Shown: piece after piece, positions 54,005-63,721 of the stretch
Layout: each line of letters opens with the position of its first letter
How positions within the stretch are numbered: position 1 is the stretch's first letter
Source of the DNA: Notamacropus eugenii
Lineage: Eukaryota > Chordata > Mammalia > Diprotodontia > Macropodidae
NCBI RefSeq assembly: GCF_028372415.1
Contig: NC_092879.1
Coordinates: 92,597,741-92,661,740 of the forward strand
Reading direction: 5' to 3'
DNA: 64,000 nucleotides
The notes under the pieces: model-generated
Databases searched by the model: none
Told to the model about the DNA's origin: nothing
What the model saw: only the letters and a program-made list of their open reading frames with translations
Made by a program: the position numbers and the translations under genes

Positions 54005-55776
54005 ATACACACACGATGACATAGGAAACAAAGTGCTTTTAAGTTGGACAGATTGTTACCACCTGGAGGTAGAGGATGAGGCAGGTGGCATCTGAATTGG
54101 CCTTTAAAGGCTTGGTAACAACTGAACAGGTAAAGTGCAGGAACAGGAAGGACATTCCTGGTATAGGAAATGTCAGGAAACCTCAAAGAGTCAAGGAACC
54201 CTTGGAATACATTCCAGAAACAGAATAGTTCAGTTATTTCAAGTATATATTATACATGTAGAGGAGCAGCATGAGATAAGACAAGAAAGGTAAGGCGGTG
54301 TCAGATTAAGGCAAAGGAGATTGAAATTGAGCATGTAAGTAATAAGGTGCTTCTTATTTTTTGAGTAAAAGAATGACTAATACTTGAATAGATCTATGAC
54401 CTCATCACTGTGTGACTTTCCTCCATCAGTACACATCACAATCTTTATTGCTTTTTTACTCTTTGTGACTCTCGTCCATATTATTCCTAAGATCCTTCCT
54501 AGGGGATAGGCCCAATATTATAGGTGTTTCTCTAATGGTAGTGAGTTTTTTGGCCATGGCAAACTATGAAAGGATCTATAAGACCATGAAAATTAAAAGG
54601 TGGTTCAGGGATCAAGAGGGAATGAGCACCGAGGACAAACCCTCAACATTTCTGGAGGAGCTTCTCTGTCTAGGTTTACAAAGATATTCAGATTTATCAC
54701 CAGTAAATATATGTAGGCACCATCTTCCTTTTTTTGATTCAGTTGCAAAGGTAACTGACCTTATAGCTTTCTTTCATCTAATCCAAGGAATTGAGGTGCA
54801 ATAGTAGAATGGGAAGTGTCGTGAATGGTATATTTGAATTCTTGTAACCTTGTTGTCCAGACATGGAAGCGTGCTGCATCCTTGTATTACCAGATGGGAA
54901 TGTTCAGATACTGACGTGTGTGTGGAGGAGGTGTGCATGTGAGCTTGTGCTTGGGTGTACATGCCTTGCTACCTGCTGCTTCCAAGGATGACTGTATTTT
55001 GGGTTTTTCTCCCATTCTTTATAAAAGAACTAGGGGCTAGGCAAACCACCATTTTTGTTAAGACCTTAATTTTAATTTTGAATCCAGTGCTATTTTCTAG
55101 TGAAGTTGAGGTTGGGTGTTGCCCGTTGGATTTTTTTTTATTCCTTTTCACTAGGGATGTTTTGCGAGCTTTTTTTTTTTTTGGTGGAAATGATAGGATT
55201 AGGTACTAGAAAAGAGTGATTGGGGAAGAGACAGGAATCAGAGTTGTGCTTTCATCTGAGACTGTTCTGTTTTCTAGCTGAAGCGGTGAAAACTCGACTG
55301 TTTAAGTGCCTCATTCCAAACACTCTGATACCTGAAAGTGCTGTGGTTAGAGCTTTCTCCAGGCTCTGTTCAAGCAAGTATTCTAACAACATAAAGGTAA
55401 TCGCTTAAATACTTTTAATCATGTGTCCGTGAGAGACATTTTCACTATAATGGTGGTGGCTGCTTCTGCAGAAGGCCTCAGTCTGGGAAAAATTCAGCCT
55501 GACACCAGAACTTGGCTGAAAGAATTTGAACTGAGAAATGAAATTGTTTCTTTGCATGTTTGAGTATTATAGAAATGCAGGTGATTGAATAGTCTCTGGG
55601 AAGGGAGCTAAGCTTTTGTGCTTTAGTCATATTTACCTGAAGGTCAATGTTCTGTTTCTTTGTTGTAGGCACTCTTTTTTCGATGGTTGATTGCAATGTT
55701 TGACTTCATTGATCACAAAGAGGAAATGAACTCTCTTTATGGCTTCTTCTTTTCCTTTCTGCTAGAGGAAACTATG
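41147..55776 (+). CDS. CENPI: CENPI, 5' part of gene (centromere protein I)
   Basis: CENP-I is a helical-repeat (Mis6) subunit of the CENP-H/I/K/M complex in the constitutive centromere-associated network, needed for kinetochore assembly. Coding exons read 41147-41205 (candidate), 42696-42880, 43732-43869, 55278-55396 and 55669-55776. Every junction keeps frame and gives about 199 residues from the ATG at 41159, of roughly 750 expected. Diagnostic matches to human as recalled: [14 protein letters not shown] (HLKTVENVAWKNGL), TRLFKCLIP (TRILKCMIP) and [20 protein letters not shown] (RWLVAMFDFIDRKEQINLLY). The next human segment (CPYVCHLLYL) is not found by 64000, so the rest lies outside. No stop or frameshift is seen in the exons. 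The N-terminal end is the uncertain part. Confidence 0.93.
41160..41400 (+). repeat. tRNA-headed SINE, sense, overlapping the CENPI start exon
   Basis: AGCATCAGTACTGCACTGAG and GAAGACTTATCAGAGTAAGT align with the usual head, followed by TTTCCTCATCTGTAAAATGA and the SINE end GACTGAACAACAG. Confidence 0.7.
41401..42695 (+). other. CENPI: CENPI intron with CA repeat and MIR
   Basis: A CA-rich microsatellite lies at 41562-41616, and an antisense MIR at 41950-42165 (TTTTACTGAGGAAGAAGCTG and GGATTTGAATGCAGATCTTC). The remaining sequence is unassigned. Confidence 0.6.
42696..42880 (+). CDS. CENPI: CENPI exon 3 (N-terminal coding exon)
   Basis: After a strong CCCCTTTTCCCTTCTAG acceptor the 185-nt exon reads [20 protein letters not shown] and on to [11 protein letters not shown] before GTAAGT. 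The part from about SSISWSF to ALG aligns with the acidic human N-terminus (TLSAWKVKQ... EEDALQMAVG). Where human starts MSP, this exon has LSP with codon TTG at 42727, so the ancestral start seems lost. No ATG is available in frame within the exon. Confidence 0.85.
43040..43185 (+). repeat. MIR-type SINE, sense
   Basis: GAACACTAGATTTGGAATCT then CACCTCAGTTACCTCATCAA and AAAGGGTTAGACTGGATAAT are the usual MIR order. Confidence 0.65.
43732..43869 (+). CDS. CENPI: CENPI exon 4
   Basis: The acceptor TTTCAATTTTCTAG and GTATGT donor bound 138 nt reading [20 protein letters not shown] and then [17 protein letters not shown]. It is the best conserved N-terminal block of CENP-I. It holds the first in-frame ATG (43767) if the upstream SINE exon is not used. 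Confidence 0.95.
44040..45500 (+). mobile_element. L2-clade LINE with reverse-transcriptase region, sense
   Basis: The frame at 44859-45074 reads [18 protein letters not shown] and then a diverged PFVSKLLEKAVYNR counterpart ([13 protein letters not shown]), diagnostic of L2/CR1-type RT. After it come nucleotide traces of the [18 protein letters not shown] segment and [18 protein letters not shown] (usual GVPQGSVLGPLLFSLYT). Several frame changes show it is dead. Confidence 0.75.
45540..46015 (-). mobile_element. RTE-type LINE reverse-transcriptase fragment
   Basis: The minus-strand frame 45741-45944 reads [20 protein letters not shown] and then [14 protein letters not shown]. FxDYxKAFD with the following block is typical of RTE-clade RTs. 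Related pieces lie at 47880-48560, 48730-49155 and 51982-52080, so the original element spanned much of 45.5-52.1 kb before later insertions. Confidence 0.6.
46138..46161 (-). repeat. SINE, left piece, split by the LTR
   Basis: GTTCGGTTGTTTTCAGTCAT begins the reversed SINE. It resumes after the LTR at 46749. Confidence 0.7.
46162..46748 (-). mobile_element. Solo LTR with 6-bp target duplication
   Basis: The 587-bp block has TG...CA ends (TGTTTGGCC at the left, CACCCCAACA at the right). ATGTCC occurs directly on both sides (46156-46161 and 46749-46754). An AATAAAGCC on the minus strand near 46280 suggests minus orientation. No internal retroviral region is present. It sits inside a SINE and is younger than that SINE. 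The 6-bp duplication argues against families that leave 4-bp duplications. Confidence 0.8.
46749..46955 (-). repeat. SINE, right piece, split by the LTR
   Basis: ATGTCCAACTCTTCATGACC continues the reversed SINE, followed by CTCATTTTGCAGATGAGGAA and GGTGCCACCTAGCTGCC at the head end. Confidence 0.8.
47020..47780 (-). repeat. L2-tailed composite repeat, antisense, with nested insertions
   Basis: A reversed tail (AGCATTTAAATGCTTACTGT) and TTTCAGCTGCAAGTCAGGTA correspond to 1110-1620. A sense SINE interrupts it at about 47236-47510, flanked by TAAACTGATGC and TAAACTCTGATGC. That SINE is itself split by a T-rich reversed LINE 3' end at about 47308-47447. Confidence 0.5.
47880..48560 (-). mobile_element. 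RTE-type LINE fragment
   Basis: Minus-strand sequence with long partially open frames (e.g. 48218-48472, [20 protein letters not shown]). It is interpreted as part of the RTE element whose RT lies at 45540-46015. The family is less certain than for the RT piece. Confidence 0.4.
48600..48720 (-). repeat. L2/MIR-type tail, antisense
   Basis: AAAGCACTTACGAAGTGCTG then GGCCCTATGCTTAGCACGGA and GAGGAGCTCATATTCTAGC. Confidence 0.6.
48730..49155 (-). mobile_element. RTE-type LINE fragment
   Basis: The minus-strand frame 48715-48960 ([20 protein letters not shown]) and surrounding sequence continue the RTE-like element up to the HAL1 insertion point. Confidence 0.4.
50017..50058. repeat. (TG)n microsatellite within HAL1 3' UTR
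   Basis: A TG run preceded by TATATG. Confidence 0.97.
50833..51312 (-). pseudogene. HAL1 ORF1 remnant (L1 ORF1-type coiled-coil protein)
   Basis: Two readable pieces: 51312-51130 encodes a lysine-rich N-terminus and 51018-50833 a coiled coil rich in E, K and N. L1 ORF1 proteins trimerise through this coil and bind RNA. The gap between the pieces holds a stop and frame change, so no full protein can be made. Confidence 0.7.
52080..52200 (-). repeat. LINE 3'-end type repeat
   Basis: TTTTTTATTCTGAACTTAAG and CATTTCCATGTACACAGTAG match 21340-21440. Confidence 0.5.
52505..52697 (-). mobile_element. hAT-like non-autonomous DNA transposon remnant
   Basis: GCCTACATTCATAATAGAAG and the right end GGTTAAGAACCCC match the copy at 880-1097. 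Confidence 0.5.
53030..53310 (+). mobile_element. L2-clade 3' end, sense
   Basis: TAGAATGACAGCTCTTTGAG, GGTGAAGACTGTTGGGCTTG and AGTAAGTGCTTTTTGAATAA are the sense tail. Confidence 0.65.
53840..54370 (-). mobile_element. L2-clade 3' fragment, antisense, with (CA)n
   Basis: CCTCATGGAGTTTACAGTCC marks the reversed tail side. A (CA)n tract lies at 53954-54014. 3' UTR-type sequence follows. Confidence 0.5.
53954..54014. repeat. (CA)n microsatellite
   Basis: A CA run with a few T interruptions. Confidence 0.97.
54371..55277 (+). other. CENPI intron, repeat-poor end
   Basis: No repeat family is recognised. The 89-codon frame at 54535-54804 has no domain or splice context I can identify. Confidence 0.4.
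55278..55396 (+). CDS. CENPI: CENPI exon 5
   Basis: The acceptor TGTTCTGTTTTCTAG precedes 119 nt reading [20 protein letters not shown] then [20 protein letters not shown], and a GTAATC donor follows. It aligns with human NAVNTRILKCMIPATVISED and SVVKAVSWLC as recalled. Confidence 0.96.
55669..55776 (+). CDS. CENPI: CENPI exon 6
   Basis: The acceptor TGTTTCTTTGTTGTAG precedes 36 codons, [20 protein letters not shown] then [16 protein letters not shown], and a GTAAGT donor follows. It is almost identical to the human VLFYRWLVAMFDFIDRKEQI block as recalled. It is the last CENPI exon found in the window. Confidence 0.97.
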
Positions 55777-56129
55777 GTAAGTATGAATGCCCTAAGGGAA
55801 GTGGTATCCTGTGCTTGTAGTGTTCATATATACTACCCAGTAATGTTTTTGCCTTCTATTCTTAAAAATTCTGGACTTAACAGATATCACATAAAATGGG
55901 CCTTTCCCGAATTCCCTGAAATATGAAGAGAGAATTATACATGCAGTTGCAACTGTTCTACTTAGCTTGTTTTTCTTTTTATGTATAGAATACTTTCAAC
56001 TTGGTAGCTTTCTGAGATGCCCTGCTTGTCAGCTTTTTTCTGGCCTTTTATTTTCTAGTCTGTATTTTAAAAAAATGCCTTAGTAGCATTCTTGTCTTTA
56101 TTCTCTTTTTATTTCTCTCCATTTTTGTT

Positions 56130-57600
56130 TTTTGATCTGCTTTATGGCTGTCTCTTTTCAACATCCCTGCCCCATTGGAAAAAAAAGAAAAGGAAAAGCC
56201 TTTGTAAACAAGTATACATCGTCGGGAAACAAATTCCCACGTTGTCTGTGTCTGAAAGTTTTTGATCTTACTCTGTGTGCATGTTGAGTTACTAACCCCT
56301 TTGTGAAGAGGTGTGTAGCAGGCTTCATCATTAGTCTTCTGGAATTGTCGTTGGTCATTGAATTAATCAGTTGTTGAGTTTTTCAAAGTTGCTTGTCTTT
56401 ACAGTGTTTCTGTTATTGTATACATTATTCTTCTGGTTCTGCTCATTTCACCCTTCATCAGTTTATATGAATCTTCACTGGTTTCTCTGAAACTCTCCTC
56501 TTCCACATTTCTTTCTATTACATTCATATACCAGAATTTGTTTTAGCCATTTCCAATAGGTGCCCACCCTCTGAGTTTGTAGTTCTTTTGATAGTAGAAA
56601 AATAGCTGCTATAAATAATTTGTTTTATTTCTTTTTGTTTAGAGGCCTAGTATTGACATAGCTGGGTCAAAGGGTGCACAATTAGGGGGCATTGGGGGGC
56701 ATAGTTCCATATGGCTTTCCAGAATGACTGAGCCAGTTCACAGTTCCACCCACAGTGCTTTGGGTGCCTGGTTTCTTAAAACCTTGCCAGAATTTGTCAT
56801 TTTCCTTTTTTTGGTCATTGTTGCCAATCAGATGGGGGTGAAGTAGAACCTCAATATTGCTTTAATTTGCATTTCTCTAATTATTAGTGATTGGAACATT
56901 TTTTCATATTGCTGCAGATTGCTTGGATTTACTCCCTTGAGAACTCCCTATTCAAATGATTTGGGAAGAGTGGGTTTTGTTTTTATAAATTTGAGTCTAT
57001 TCCTTATATATCTTGGAAATTAAACTTTGATCACAGGAATTTTTTGGAAAGATTTTCCCTGTTACCTTTAGTCACCTGTTTCCCTTCTGATTTGAACTGT
57101 GTTGGCTTTGTGTGAAAACTTTTTAATTTTATGTTATCAAAATTGTCCGTTTCATCTTCTGTGATCTTTTTAATCCTTTGGTCATAATTCTTCCCCTATC
57201 CATATACCCCAAAGATAATTTCTTCTTTGTTTCTCTAAGTTGTTTATGATGGGAACTTTCATGTATCCATTTGGAGTTTATATATGGTGTTGAGGTATTG
57301 GCTAACCCTAATTTCTTCTTGATTACTTTATAGTTTTCTCAGCAACTTTTGTCAGATTTTAAGTCTTTATCCTAGTATCTGGGATCTTTTGTGTTTATCA
57401 AACACTGTGCTGTTTTGCTGGTTTGCTTATGTATGTTGTATAACTAATCTGTTCTACTAGTTGACCTCAATTTTACTACTGAATAGTTTTGATGGTTACT
57501 GCTTTGTAACATACTTTGAGATCTGGTACCCATCTTTTGTTCCTTTTTTCATTATTTCCCTTAAAATTCTTCACCTTTTGTTCCTCTGGATGTAATTTGT
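56130..57600 (-). mobile_element. L1 3' region, antisense
   Basis: Reversed L1 blocks: ATGGCTTTCCAGAATGACTG, TTTGCATTTCTCTAATTATT, CTATTCCTTATATATCTTGG and TTTGGTCATAATTCTTCCCC. No open ORF2 remains. Confidence 0.65.
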
Positions 57601-57624
57601 TATTATTTTTTCTAGCTCTTTAAA

Positions 57625-57845
57625 GCAGTGGTTCTCAAAAGTATGGTTTGGGGATCCCTGGGGAGTTTTTAAGACCTTTCCAGGGGATCCACAATGATAA
57701 AACTATTTTCATAATAATGTTAAGATGTTTTCATTTCTATTACGATAAATATCAGTAGCTACAACCCACATAACTAAAATCTCTTAGGGGTGGGTCTCAA
57801 TTTTTAAGAATGTAAAAGTGTCCTGAGACCAAAAAGTTTAAAAAC
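57625..57845. mobile_element. hAT (MER5/Charlie-like) non-autonomous element
   Basis: The left end GCAGTGGTTCTCAAAAGTAT and right end AGTTTAAAAACTGCTGC form inverted repeats of the CAGTGGTTCTCAA type that mark hAT elements. The body is 220 bp with no coding capacity. Confidence 0.65.
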
Positions 57846-58034
57846 TGCTGCTATAAAATAATACTTTGGGAGTTTGTTTGCCATTATGTTGAGTAAGTAA
57901 TTTAGGGACTATTGTAATTGTATGTATTGCTTTGGATATTCATGAGCAATTTCTATTCCTCCAGTTATTTAGGCCTGTCTTTATTTCTCTAAGAGTGGTT
58001 TGGAGTAGTAATCATAGTTCCTGTGCACCTTGGT

Positions 58035-58285
58035 AGATAGTTGTTGTTTAGTCGTTTCTGTCATGTCTGACTCTCCATGACTCTATTTGGGCTTTTCTTT
58101 GACACTGGCGTGGTTTGCCATTTCCTTTTCCAGCTCCTTTTCCAGATGAAGAAACTGAGGCAAACAGGGTTAAGTGATTTGTCCACAGTCACACAGATAG
58201 GAGGTGTTTGAGGCCAGATTTGAACTCAGATGAGTCTCCCCAAGTCCAGGCCCTGTACTCTATCCACTGTGTCGCCTAGCTGCCC
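58035..58285 (-). repeat. tRNA-headed SINE, antisense
   Basis: GTTGTTTAGTCGTTTCTGTC, AGATGAAGAAACTGAGGCAA and TACTCTATCCACTGTGTCGC, with the head at the right. Confidence 0.8.
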
Positions 58286-58439
58286 TCTGTGGTATGAGAG
58301 AATATGAAAAATAAATGCTCTGTAAAGGAAAGACATTTTTTAGAGGCTCAGAGTAGATACTGACCCTTGCCTGCTTTGAATCTATAGTTTGCTTAATTTA
58401 AGGGGATTCAGTGAGGGGGGGACTCCAGGTATTGCATGT

Positions 58440-59070
58440 AAACAGAAATGAGATCTGCCTCTTTTCTTCTTCCGTCCGTTCTTTGTTCCATGCAGAACAC
58501 ACATCAGCCCTTCACATCCTTGAATTCAGCTCTCCTGGCCCTCCCTAAGTCTTGTCTTCTCTAGGGTAAATATGTGACGCGAACTCTAGGCCCTTCACCA
58601 TCCTGGTAGCGTTTCTCTGGCTTATCACTGTCTTTCTGAGACTCCCAGGTTGTTCTGGTCAGTATAGAGGACAATGGGGCTGGCACTTGAATATCTTTGC
58701 TGGATTAGCTATCCTGGTGTCCTATTGGTGTACATTGAATTTACAGCCCATTAAAATCTAGCCAGATTTTGTCCCATCCTCCCCCCAACCCCAACATCAT
58801 GCCTTCTCACTTTTCCCCTACCCTAAACTTGGTATTGTTGATTTTCAAACTCAAGTATAGGATACTCTTGGTACCTGTTCAGTTTTCTGTCATTACGCTG
58901 TTGAGATCTTGTTGATTTTGATTGGTGAGTGTTGTCTTGGTGCCTTGTGTCATCTTTAGATTTCATAAGCAGGCATCTTTCTTTCTCTGCATCCCAAAGT
59001 GTAACTTATTTCCTATAGTAGGAAACTATGATTAGAGCTGCCTTCTCAGTGTCATGTAAGAATGAGATTG
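58440..59070 (+). mobile_element. CR1-type LINE 3' region
   Basis: CTTGGTATTGTTGATTTTCA, GATCTTGTTGATTTTGATTG and TGTCATCTTTAGATTTCATA resemble the CR1-type 3' text at 52330-53000. Confidence 0.4.
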
Positions 59071-60600
59071 TCATAGAGTGGGAATTCTTACATATGGGGG
59101 GGTGCTGTGGGGGACCTATGACCATACTCCAGCTTGTAGGATAACAAACTTACCTAAAAAATGGGTTTATGTCAACCCATCTATGTACAGAGTACCCTCC
59201 CACCTTAAAAGGATCTCCATGTCTATAAAAAGAGGGAAAAGAGAGATGCTGGTGTTTTAGGATCTGGTGCTAGACAGCTTTGGAAAGGATACTGCTGCTA
59301 TGAGATTTATGGTACCTGGGGAGACATTCAGATCAAGGGGTCTTCAAAGGAGTCCCTCCCCCCCCCCCCCACACACACACCATAAAGGAGTTTATGATAT
59401 GGAACTTTGAACTGACTTCTTGTATAATTAAATGTAGTTACCTACTTTACCCTCTAGCATTTCGACCATCCATCTTTTTCTGCTTTTTGCTTGACCATAT
59501 GCTTTGTCTGTAGCCATTTAAAATGGATTTCAAATGAGTAGTACCAAATTATACCCACTTAAGAGGTATTTGTGAACATAGGCTGGGATGGGATAGAAAA
59601 TTACCTCTAATGCTTTTTCTCCATCATTTACTAGGACAGTTATTAGGTTGTTTTTTGGGTTTTTTTTTTAAAACAAGTGCTCATGTACCAATTCTCAGAA
59701 AATCATTTTCTCTAATTTCTCATATGTCTCCATTTGTGCAGAGAGAGTATCCTGCCTTACTCACAGCCTGCCCAGCCAGCAGGCATTGTCTAGCTGTGTC
59801 TCCTGCTGCATTTCAGATCCAGGCTTCTTATATGCTAAGTTGGGCTTGTGCTGCCTGGAAGAATGCTGGCCCAGTCTCATATTGATGGACTCTGAGGCCC
59901 CTGGGTGCTCTGACCCTATCTCCCTCCACCAGTGCAAGTCACAACTCTTCTGCAAATTGAGTTAACCCTTGAGAATTGTTGAGACTAAAAAATTAATCAC
60001 TGGCTGATCTAGTGATCACTTTCTCTGTACTTAGCCAGTGTGGCCCTCAAATAGTAGTCTGACCTCCTTCAAGCCTTTTCCATCTGGTAAGTCTGCCATA
60101 GGTATGCATCACTGTCTGAGGTCTTAAGAACCTAGGGTTGCTTTTATATCATTGAAGCTCTGTAGGACTTGCATAGGGGAGATATGCTGTGCAACCTTGC
60201 TGCTGACCAAAATAGGAAAGCCAGGGACAGGAGCAGAGTTTTGTCAGGAAGATCATGAGTTGGGACGTTGAGTTGGAAGAGCCTGACCCTTTCCCCCCTC
60301 CAATCTTCTCTCTCTGGTGCTTTTATTATTTTATTATCAATTATTCATATGTCACCTTCTGGCCTTTTATGCCTGACTTCTGCTTTGAGCTGAGACAGAT
60401 TCTCTGTGTAGGCCGTGCAGCTTGCAATTAAAGTCCAAATATGTTCCTCTTATAAGTAAAAGGGTTCATGAAGTTGTGTTGGGCTTTTCTAAGAATTTGA
60501 GAAGAGTAACAACATTTTTACTCCTGGTTGTACAGCCTGACATGAAAACCTTCAGGGGTTCTTCTCAGTTGCTTGGGCTACTTGGGTGGGGTGGATGACC
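59071..60600. other. Unassigned intron sequence
   Basis: A C-run followed by CA repeats lies at 59357-59380. Otherwise no recognised repeat or exon. Confidence 0.35.
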
Positions 60601-60934
60601 ACTTAAAAAAAAACTTACTTTTAATTGATTTAACAGGAAAATTAGTTTCAGATAAAATTGGAGTTCCTAGGATGCTGTTCTCCCCACCTCTTCCTCCATG
60701 TTTTTGTGTGCTCTCCATCTCAGGCACCCCTATCACGAACGAGGGAGTTTCCTTCTCCTTTCCTCTTCAGTATAGCCCTCTATTCTTGTTTCTTTCTAAG
60801 AATCTTAAAAAAAAAATGTTTCCAGGCTCTCTGCCTGTCTTATTTTTTAAAATTAAATTACATCTTAATTTCTTTTTCAATTAGCAAAAATTAATTTTTT
60901 TCCTGCCTCCCTCCTTTTCGGCTCCCTTTTATGT
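60601..60934 (-). repeat. LINE 3' pieces, antisense
   Basis: T-rich starts followed by CCTGCCTCCCTCCTTTTCGG resemble the reversed LINE 3' end at 21520-21620. Confidence 0.35.
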
Positions 60935-61045
60935 GTTATCTTCCTCCACTAGAATGTAAGCTCCTTGAAGGTAGGGACTTTTGTTTATGTTTGTTTTCCT
61001 GCCCTCACAGAGAGCCCCGGCCTATAGTAAGTACTTAATAAATGC
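60935..61045 (+). repeat. L2/MIR tail, sense
   Basis: CTAGAATGTAAGCTCCTTGA, AGGTAGGGACTTTTGTTTAT and AGTAAGTACTTAATAAATGC are the canonical tail. Confidence 0.8.
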
Positions 61046-61055
61046 ACTCTCTCTT

Positions 61056-61095
<40 letters not shown>

Positions 61096-61120
61096 TCTTT
61101 CTCTCTTTCTCTCTCTCTCA
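61046..61120. repeat. (CT)n microsatellite
   Basis: Long CT run with a few T interruptions. Confidence 0.97.
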
Positions 61121-61129
61121 TAACTCTTT

Positions 61130-62230
61130 TCCATTTCAGAGTCTTTGCTCAGTTCTGGCCTTTTTATAAGAAATTCTTGGACATCCTAAAGATTGATTTT
61201 CCCCTATAGTATTATACTATGTTATATAGTCTTAGAGTCCATTTGGCCAGATAGGTTACCCTTGGTTGCAAACCTTTATCCTTTGCCTTTTGGAATATTA
61301 TATTCCCAGATTTCTTTTTTTATGTTGGCAGCTTCCAAGTCTCGTGGGATCCTGACTATTACTCCTTGGCTTGAATTTTTCCTTTTTGACTGCTTAAAGC
61401 ATTTATCCTTTGACCTGAAAACTCTGGGTTTTAACTGTGATTTGATTTTCCTAGAAGTTTTCATTCTGAAGTTTCTTTCTCTTTTTTACTTTTCCCTTTG
61501 GTTCTAAGAGATCCAGGCCATTTTTATTTCTAATTTTTTCAAATGTGGAATCCATGGGAGGGGAGAAGGGGGAGAGAGCATGATTTTTTCAGGTTGTCTG
61601 ATGATTCTTAGATTATCTCTTCTTAACTTATTTTCCAGGTCAGTGATTTTTAATAACATGCACCCTACATTTTCTTTTGTTTGTTCAGTCTTTGGATTTT
61701 AACATTTTTTGTTGCCTCATGTATTTGTTTTCTGTTTGGCCTGTTTTCCTTTTCAGGGGAGTTCTGTTATAAAATAATAATTGTCCTTGCCATTTTTTTC
61801 CTTCATAGCTGTTCCATTTTGTATCTCTTGTTTCATTTCTTACAGATATTCTTATAATCCTTATGGTTAGGATATTCTTTTCACTGAAGTGCTGCTTGGA
61901 ATTTTTATAAAGTTATCACTCTCTTCTTGTGGGCATATCCCTTGGGCTTCTCTCAGTCCAAGTTATTTGTTCATTGTGTTTGGTGATTTTTTCTGTTTAC
62001 TCATATCTCCAACCTCAGTTTCTGGATTAGAAGTTGGTGCTTGAGTCTAACTGGAACTCCTTTGTTCAAGGATGGTGATCCTGAGTTCTGAGGCCCCACC
62101 ACACCATCTGTAGGAATAGTGTGGCCTTATCTCCTGTTGTGGTTCAGGCTGAACTGTTTGACATGCAAATCTTCAGGGCTTCTTTTCACCTTGTTTGCAG
62201 TTGGTCTTGAGCTTCATGGGTTAGGCCACC
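61130..62230 (-). mobile_element. HAL1 fragment with ORF1 remnant
   Basis: TATAGTATTATACTATGTTA, TTTTGGAATATTATATTCCC and ACCTGAAAACTCTGGGTTTT parallel 50300-50520 of the full-length HAL1. The minus-strand frame 61276-61464 covers the end of ORF1. It is more diverged than the 49-52 kb copy. Confidence 0.6.
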
Positions 62231-62734
62231 ACTTTTTTTTTTTTAAAACAATGCTTTTTTTTCCCCCTGGAAAATCAGTTGCACTTAATTGGCATTGCAG
62301 TCCAACTTTTCCGTGTTTCAGCTGTGATAGTTAACAGTTCCACACTTGGGCAAATATTTAGTTCCTAAATTTATATCCTGTTAGGAAAGGCATTTCAGTT
62401 CTTCACAGATGAGATACTGAGATCCTGTTTGGCAATTCTCCTTGAAGCCCTGCGCATATATTTCTAAGTGAGAGCTTAATTATATACTTTCATTCATGTC
62501 AGAAGTATATAATGGGTAGAAGCTGTTTAGGAAGTGGTAGGCTTTCACAGAAAGAACTATTCTATTTCATGTAAAACTTGTTTGGCTTTTTAAAAAAGGA
62601 ATAGTTATTAAGGAGACAACAGAATTGAAGCATTTGTCTAAATTCAGGTCATTTTAAATTATGTCTAAAGTCTCAGAATTGATTTACAAGTTCAGAGGTT
62701 GCAGTGGACAAGAAATAACTAAGTACTTGCCACC
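62231..62734. other. Unassigned intron sequence
   Basis: No feature recognised. Confidence 0.4.
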
Positions 62735-63009
62735 TCAGTTATTGATCAAAGTCTCCTGTGTGCTGGGCACTGTGCAAGAGCCTGAGGATACAAAAAGAAG
62801 AGTCCCTGACCTCAGCGAGCTTACATTCTAACTGAGGGGACAAGTTAGCCTTGGAGAGGAGGGCCTTAGGAGGGTTGGAGTAGGGGACCAGGCAAGGTTT
62901 TATTCTAAGAGGTGCAAATAAGGAGAGGGAGTTTTGCAGATGTGGAATGATGCCAGGACATGGAATATTGCGTGTGAAGGAATGCAAGAAGGCCACAGAG
63001 GAAGAAAGC

Positions 63010-63195
63010 AAGTAAGCATTTGTTAATCACTCACTGTTTACATTCTAGGCACTATGCTAAGTGCTTTACAAATATTCTGATCCTCACAACAATCTTCTGA
63101 CTAGGGGCTATTATTATCTGCATTTTATAGTTGAGGAAACTGAGGCAAAGAGATGTTAAGTGACTTGTCCTTGATCACATTGTCTGAAATGTAGA
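63010..63195 (-). repeat. MIR-type SINE, antisense
   Basis: ATGCTAAGTGCTTTACAAAT, CCTCACAACAATCTTCTGAC and AGTTGAGGAAACTGAGGCAA. Confidence 0.75.
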
Positions 63196-63270
63196 GTTCT
63201 TGCGGAGAAGTAATGTGGAAGAAGGCTGGAAAAGCAAGGTTAGACCAGGTTGTAAAGAATCTCAAATGCC

Positions 63271-63721
63271 GAGGGATAGGATCAAAAGAGAATAGAAGTA
63301 ATGGGGGACAGGAGAGGATGGAGGGAAATATAGTTAGTCCTATACAACACAACTATTATGGAAGTCATTTGCAAAACTACACAGATTTGGCCTATATTGA
63401 ATTGCTTGCCTTCCAAAGGGAAGGGGTGGAGAGGGAGGGAGGTAAAGAAGTTGGAACTCAAAGTGTTAAGATCAACTGTCGAGTAATGTTCTTGCCACTA
63501 GGAAATAAGAAATACAGGTAAAGGGGTATAGAAAGCTATCTGGCCCTACAGGACAAAAGAGAAGATGGAGACAAGGGCAGAGAGGGATGATAGAAGAGAG
63601 AGCAGATTGGTCATAGGGGCAATTAGAATGCTTGGTGTTTGGGGGGGGAGGGGATAAAAGGGGAGAAAATTTGTAACCCAAAATTTTGTGAAAATGAATG
63701 TTAAAAGTTAAATTAAAAAAA
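63271..63721 (+). mobile_element. 5'-truncated HAL1 insertion with 17-bp target duplication
   Basis: The 451-bp 3' end includes GACAGGAGAGGATGGAGGGA and CTATTATGGAAGTCATTTGC, matching the reversed 3' UTR at 49174-49660, and ends in an A run. AAAGAATCTCAAATGCC flanks both sides exactly (63254-63270 and 63722-63738). The perfect duplication suggests a fairly recent LINE-mediated insertion. Confidence 0.88.

Larger units (their letters stand above)
43870..55277 (+). other. CENPI: CENPI 11.4-kb intron, repeat-filled
   Basis: It holds an L2 copy, RTE pieces, a solo LTR, SINEs, a full-length HAL1, CR1 sequence and microsatellites listed separately. The last 900 bp (about 54370-55277) shows no recognised repeat. 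Confidence 0.85.

Noticed and set aside
53693-54031. 112-codon minus-strand frame with CVCVCV stretch
   Set aside because: The frame is carried by the (CA)n microsatellite.
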